From Actinomycetota bacterium (GTDB lineage Bacteria; Actinomycetota; Actinomycetes; Actinomycetales; Microbacteriaceae), in contig JAHIOK010000253.1 in NCBI GenBank assembly GCA_018895315.1, positions 1 through 8,086 on the forward strand: 8,086 bases of DNA. Direction: 5' to 3'. This document shows positions 5,166 to 8,086 of the stretch, piece by piece (the stretch's first letter is position 1; every line of letters begins with the position of its first letter). Made by a program: the position numbers and the translations under genes. The notes below the pieces were generated by a model, which saw only the letters and a program-made list of their open reading frames with translations, was not told where the DNA came from and did not search any database.

Positions 5166-6908
5166 TCAGTCGGTGAGGCGCCTCGCCCGGATAGCCATGA
5201 ACTGCCGGCCGGGCAACTCGACGCGCACGGTGGCACGGTGGATGCCGGGCACGGGCTCGACGGTCATGTTCCAGGTGTCGATCACATCGAGGGCCCATTC
5301 GCCATCGGGCAGCACGACGTTGCGGAAGCGCGGGCGGTTGAAGCCGAAGTATCCGATGCGTTCGGTGTCGGAGCCACCCCAGGGGAGGTCCCAGTCCGAC
5401 GGCAGCGGATCCCATACGCCGCATGGCGCCTCGGACTGCAACTGCTCCAGGAACGCGATGCGTGCGGGCGACGTGCCGTGCAGCGCCCCGCCCTTCGACC
5501 ACCAGAGGATCTCGTCATCCCGCAGGTAGGTCTCGCCGTGGCCGACGTAGCCGCCACGGACGGCGCCCTCCCAGAATCGGCGCACCATCTCCTCGCCGGT
5601 GATGTTTCCCCAGCCCTGGTCGATGTCGCCCTCGTAGGCGCACTCGTCGATGACGACCGGCTTTCCCCAGCGCTCGCGCCACTCGTCGGTGTTCTCGGCT
5701 GTGCGGTAGACATCGACCCGCTGGATGCTCACGTGCGTGATCCAGGGGCGCGAGTAGTCGTAGAAGGGCCGGCAGTTGTGGATCGAGTTGAGGTGGCCGA
5801 CCGGATCCTCTTCTCCGACGATCGCCGCGAGTCGCTCCCAGTCCGACTCTTCCTTCGACCACAGCAGGTCGTACTCGTTGGCCATCGACCACCACACGTT
5901 CGCGAACGCGGAGAGGCGGCGGACGACGTAGCGCACGTAGCGGTCGTCGACGGCGGGTCCGAGGTCGGCAAACCCCCAGCGGTCATACGCGTGGAACAGG
6001 ATGAGGTCTGCCTCGATGCCGAGGGCTCCCAGCTGAGCGATCCGCTGCTCGAGGCGCTGGAAGTGCGCCACGTCGAAACGCTCGAGATCGAAGCCGTCCG
6101 CGAGCGACCCGGGGAAGGGGAAATCGACCGGCTCGTTCGCGTTATAGAGGTAGGACTTCGGGAAGACACACATCCGCATCTTGGTGAAGGGTGCCTCGGC
6201 GAGTGTCGCGAGGGTCTGCTCCTGCAACTCCTCGCTCTGGTGCGTCCACGCGTACGCAGTGGTGCCGAGCGGCCGGTGGCGCGTGCCGTCGGCGTGCCGG
6301 AAGTGGAATCCGTCGACCCGCACGGGGCCGTGAGCGCCCTCGCGGGGGGCGATGACGCTCACGCTGCCGGTGAGACCGTCGAGCGAGCGTGCTGTCGAGC
6401 GGGTCGTGAAGGTCCATTCGCCGTCGAGGTCGGCGAGCGCACGGATGCGGTAGACCCCGCCTCCGTCGTAGAAACCGCCGACCCGCAACTCCGACCCGTT
6501 GCGTGTGAACACGGCCTCGAGTTCGACGTCGACGAACGGGTTGCCGTGCGAGGGGCCGTCGATGCGCAGCTCGACGACGTCCCATCGGGGCGTCGGCGCG
6601 GGGAGGGTCACGGTCGCAGAACCAGGCGTGACCTCGGGCCCCTCGTAGTGCGGATCGGCGGCGGTCGCAGCCGCGTAGATGCGGGCCTGGCCTGTTCCTT
6701 CGCCGACCGCGGCCAACGCATCCCAGAGTCGCTGCCGAGCATCGGCGTCTTCGAGGGCGGGAACGAGCCCCACGAGTTGGCCGAGCCGCACCCCGCGGTA
6801 CTGCGCGGCCATCGGCGAGGCGGCGATGCCGGGCAGGAAGGTCTCGAGCACCGCGCGGCCGGCGGGGCTGTCGAGGGTGTCTCCGAACGTGGAGGCGCGA
6901 TCGAACAT
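5166..6908 (-). CDS. DUF5060/DUF4038/DUF5605-type glycoside hydrolase
   Basis: The 580-residue protein reads as three familiar parts after a novel N-terminus. Residues 1-70 form a helical module (conserved-looking LDSPAGRAVLETFLPG at 12-27). About 106-190 is an Ig-like DUF5060 domain (IDGPSHGNPF, ending at 125). About 195-480 is a (beta/alpha)8 catalytic domain of the apiosidase-like DUF4038/DUF5605 group, opening with DGTRHRPLGTTAYAW. The remainder is a C-terminal beta domain. Likely catalytic carboxylates are E345 in WWSMANEYDL (acid/base, after Asn) and E422 in VVIDECAYEGD (nucleophile), as in clan-A retaining glycosidases. Substrate specificity cannot be told from sequence. There is no signal peptide, so it should act in the cytosol on imported glycosides. 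It starts 18 nt after the GH78 stop with GAGAGGAA as ribosome site, so the two are co-transcribed. Confidence 0.88.
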   Translation of the reverse strand: MFDRASTFGDTLDSPAGRAVLETFLPGIAASPMAAQYRGVRLGQLVGLVPALEDADARQRLWDALAAVGEGTGQARIYAAATAADPHYEGPEVTPGSATVTLPAPTPRWDVVELRIDGPSHGNPFVDVELEAVFTRNGSELRVGGFYDGGGVYRIRALADLDGEWTFTTRSTARSLDGLTGSVSVIAPREGAHGPVRVDGFHFRHADGTRHRPLGTTAYAWTHQSEELQEQTLATLAEAPFTKMRMCVFPKSYLYNANEPVDFPFPGSLADGFDLERFDVAHFQRLEQRIAQLGALGIEADLILFHAYDRWGFADLGPAVDDRYVRYVVRRLSAFANVWWSMANEYDLLWSKEESDWERLAAIVGEEDPVGHLNSIHNCRPFYDYSRPWITHVSIQRVDVYRTAENTDEWRERWGKPVVIDECAYEGDIDQGWGNITGEEMVRRFWEGAVRGGYVGHGETYLRDDEILWWSKGGALHGTSPARIAFLEQLQSEAPCGVWDPLPSDWDLPWGGSDTERIGYFGFNRPRFRNVVLPDGEWALDVIDTWNMTVEPVPGIHRATVRVELPGRQFMAIRARRLTD

Positions 6909-6926
6909 CGGGGGTTCCTCTCGGGG

Positions 6927-8086
6927 TCAATCCATGGTTGCTGCGCGGATGGCGTCGCCGACCTGGGCGACGACGGGCTGCGGCACGAACATCAGTGCCG
7001 ACTCGACCACCCGGTTCGGTCCCCATAGTGTCTCCGTGCGCACCTTTTCGGCGCGGTCGGGGTCGAAGGTCGCGATCGTGTCGAGCATCGCACGATAGGC
7101 GCGTGGGTCATCGACGACGTCGGCGAGGGATGCGGCGAGCCCGTCGAGCGCCGGACGCTCACGCACTGCGGGCGCGGGGAAACGCCACTCGTGCGTGCCC
7201 GCCCCCACCTCGAACGCCGCTGTGCCGAGCAGGTCGACCTCGGCGGTCGTGTTGGCGGGGATGACGGCCGTCACGACGATCTCGTCGTACTCGCGGTGCC
7301 ACGCGACGGATGCCTCGCCGTAGGGAGTGCGGTGACGCGCCGAGGCATGCGTGAACGAGGAGAGCGGGCGCGGGGCGATCCGCAGTCGGCGATATCCCGG
7401 CTCGGCGGAGGCGAGACCGGCGACGACGCGATGCAGCCAGTCCGCGACCGCACCCAGGGCGTAGTGGTTGAACGAAGTCATCTCGCCCGGGTTCACCGAT
7501 CCGTCGGCAAGGAGGCTGTCCCAGCGTTCCCACACCGTTGTCGCGCCCATCGTGACGGGATACAGCCAGGAGGGGCACTCGGTCTGCAGGAGCAGCCTCT
7601 CGGCGGCATCCTGATGTCCACCCGCGGTGAGGGCGTCGGTCACGAGCGGTGTGCCGACGAATCCTGTCGCGATGCGGTATCCGCCTTCGCGAACGACCGC
7701 GGCGAGTCGATCGGCGAGCGCCTGCCGCAGCGCCGGGTCGCGCGCGAGATCAAACTCGAGGGCGAGGGCGTATGCAGTGGGCGCGTCGCTCATCATGCGC
7801 CCGGCCGGAGTCACGTACTCGGCGACGAAGGCGGCGCGACTGCGCTCGGCGAGTGCTGCGTAGCGCGCGGCATCCGCGTCATCGCCGAGCAGCACGGCGG
7901 CATCGCCGACCAGCCGCAGTGACTTCGCGAGGTAGGCGGTCGCGACGATGTCGCCGTCGACCTTGGCGTTGCCCGGCTTGTCGGGCGGGGCGGCGGGGTC
8001 GAGCCAGTCCCCGAGTTGCATCATTCCTGCCCAGAGCCCCGAGTCGCCCGCCTGGGTGAGGACGAAGTCCACCCAGTCGCGCATGC
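6927..8086 (-). CDS. Alpha-L-rhamnosidase (GH78), C-terminal part
   Basis: The frame is open to the right edge, so the 5' part lies outside; about 386 residues are visible of an enzyme family usually about 850-1,100 long. The visible sequence is the (alpha/alpha)6 catalytic barrel and C-terminal beta domain of GH78: QLGDWLDP close to the edge, VDGDIVATAYLAKS, ATGFVGTP, then VWERWDSL (codons around 7515-7532) and MTSFNHYALGAV. The glutamate in WERW (codon 7529-7527) corresponds, from memory of characterised GH78 structures, to the catalytic base; the catalytic acid lies in the missing part. GH78 enzymes hydrolyse terminal alpha-L-rhamnose from plant glycosides or polysaccharides by inversion. 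After the beta domain comes a tail of about 75 residues (codons 7158-6930) that is not part of the usual fold and resembles the N-terminal module of the next gene product. The Met at 8084 is internal, not the true start. Confidence 0.92.
   Translation of the reverse strand, partial: MRDWVDFVLTQAGDSGLWAGMMQLGDWLDPAAPPDKPGNAKVDGDIVATAYLAKSLRLVGDAAVLLGDDADAARYAALAERSRAAFVAEYVTPAGRMMSDAPTAYALALEFDLARDPALRQALADRLAAVVREGGYRIATGFVGTPLVTDALTAGGHQDAAERLLLQTECPSWLYPVTMGATTVWERWDSLLADGSVNPGEMTSFNHYALGAVADWLHRVVAGLASAEPGYRRLRIAPRPLSSFTHASARHRTPYGEASVAWHREYDEIVVTAVIPANTTAEVDLLGTAAFEVGAGTHEWRFPAPAVRERPALDGLAASLADVVDDPRAYRAMLDTIATFDPDRAEKVRTETLWGPNRVVESALMFVPQPVVAQVGDAIRAATMD

Noticed and set aside
5127..7028. 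633-codon open frame on the plus strand
   Set aside because: Antisense to the DUF5605-type glycosidase and the end of GH78, both of which have clear catalytic motifs; the plus-strand protein has none and reads as a shadow.
1..8086. Mobile element, CRISPR array, tRNA or toxin-antitoxin pair
   Set aside because: I looked for transposase-like proteins, regularly spaced repeats, tRNA-like folds and small overlapping gene pairs and found none I could support.

Overview
The window looks like a chromosomal segment of a high-GC actinobacterium, most likely Microbacteriaceae (Microbacterium-like). This is inferred from strongly G/C-biased third codon positions, from the actinobacterial three-gene set of circularly permuted ATP-grasp, alpha-E protein and transglutaminase, from an apparently leaderless promoter with a TAnnnT -10 box, and from the style of the PadR and GH78 proteins. 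I see no transposase, integrase, tRNA, rRNA, CRISPR array or phage gene, and no frameshifted or broken gene.

Layout. (1) Positions 1-642, minus strand: the N-terminal membrane half of a molybdopterin-dependent oxidoreductase of the sulfite-oxidase superfamily, running off the left edge. (2) Positions 643-747: a compact divergent promoter region with a perfect 9-bp inverted repeat just upstream of a leaderless-type -10 box. (3) Positions 748-4210, plus strand: three translationally coupled genes (7-nt and 4-nt overlaps) for a circularly permuted ATP-grasp ligase, an alpha-E helical protein and a transglutaminase-like cysteine enzyme. Comparative genomics has proposed that such sets make and process a peptide-like product, but the product is not known. 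(4) Positions 4211-4452: an intergenic stretch with three inverted repeats and then an A/T-rich promoter. (5) Positions 4453-5049, plus strand: a PadR-family regulator with an AT-hook-like tail. (6) Positions 5050-5165: a convergent junction holding a perfect 13-bp inverted repeat placed symmetrically between the two stop codons, probably a bidirectional terminator. (7) Positions 5166-8086, minus strand: a two-gene glycoside-degradation operon, with a GH78 alpha-L-rhamnosidase (5' end beyond the right edge) followed 18 nt later by a DUF5060/DUF4038/DUF5605-type glycosidase.

How the genes fit together. The ATP-grasp/alpha-E/transglutaminase operon is a functional unit and the most interesting biochemistry here. 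The two glycosidases form a separate catabolic unit, probably cytoplasmic, for rhamnose-containing plant or microbial glycosides. They carry short helical modules that face each other across the gene junction (C-terminus of one, N-terminus of the other). The PadR gene has no visible partner in the window; the convergent junction separates it from the glycosidases. No part of the window is a clearly unprecedented system. The best leads are the operator and leaderless start of the ATP-grasp operon, the facing modules of the glycosidases, and the unassigned chemistry of both gene sets.
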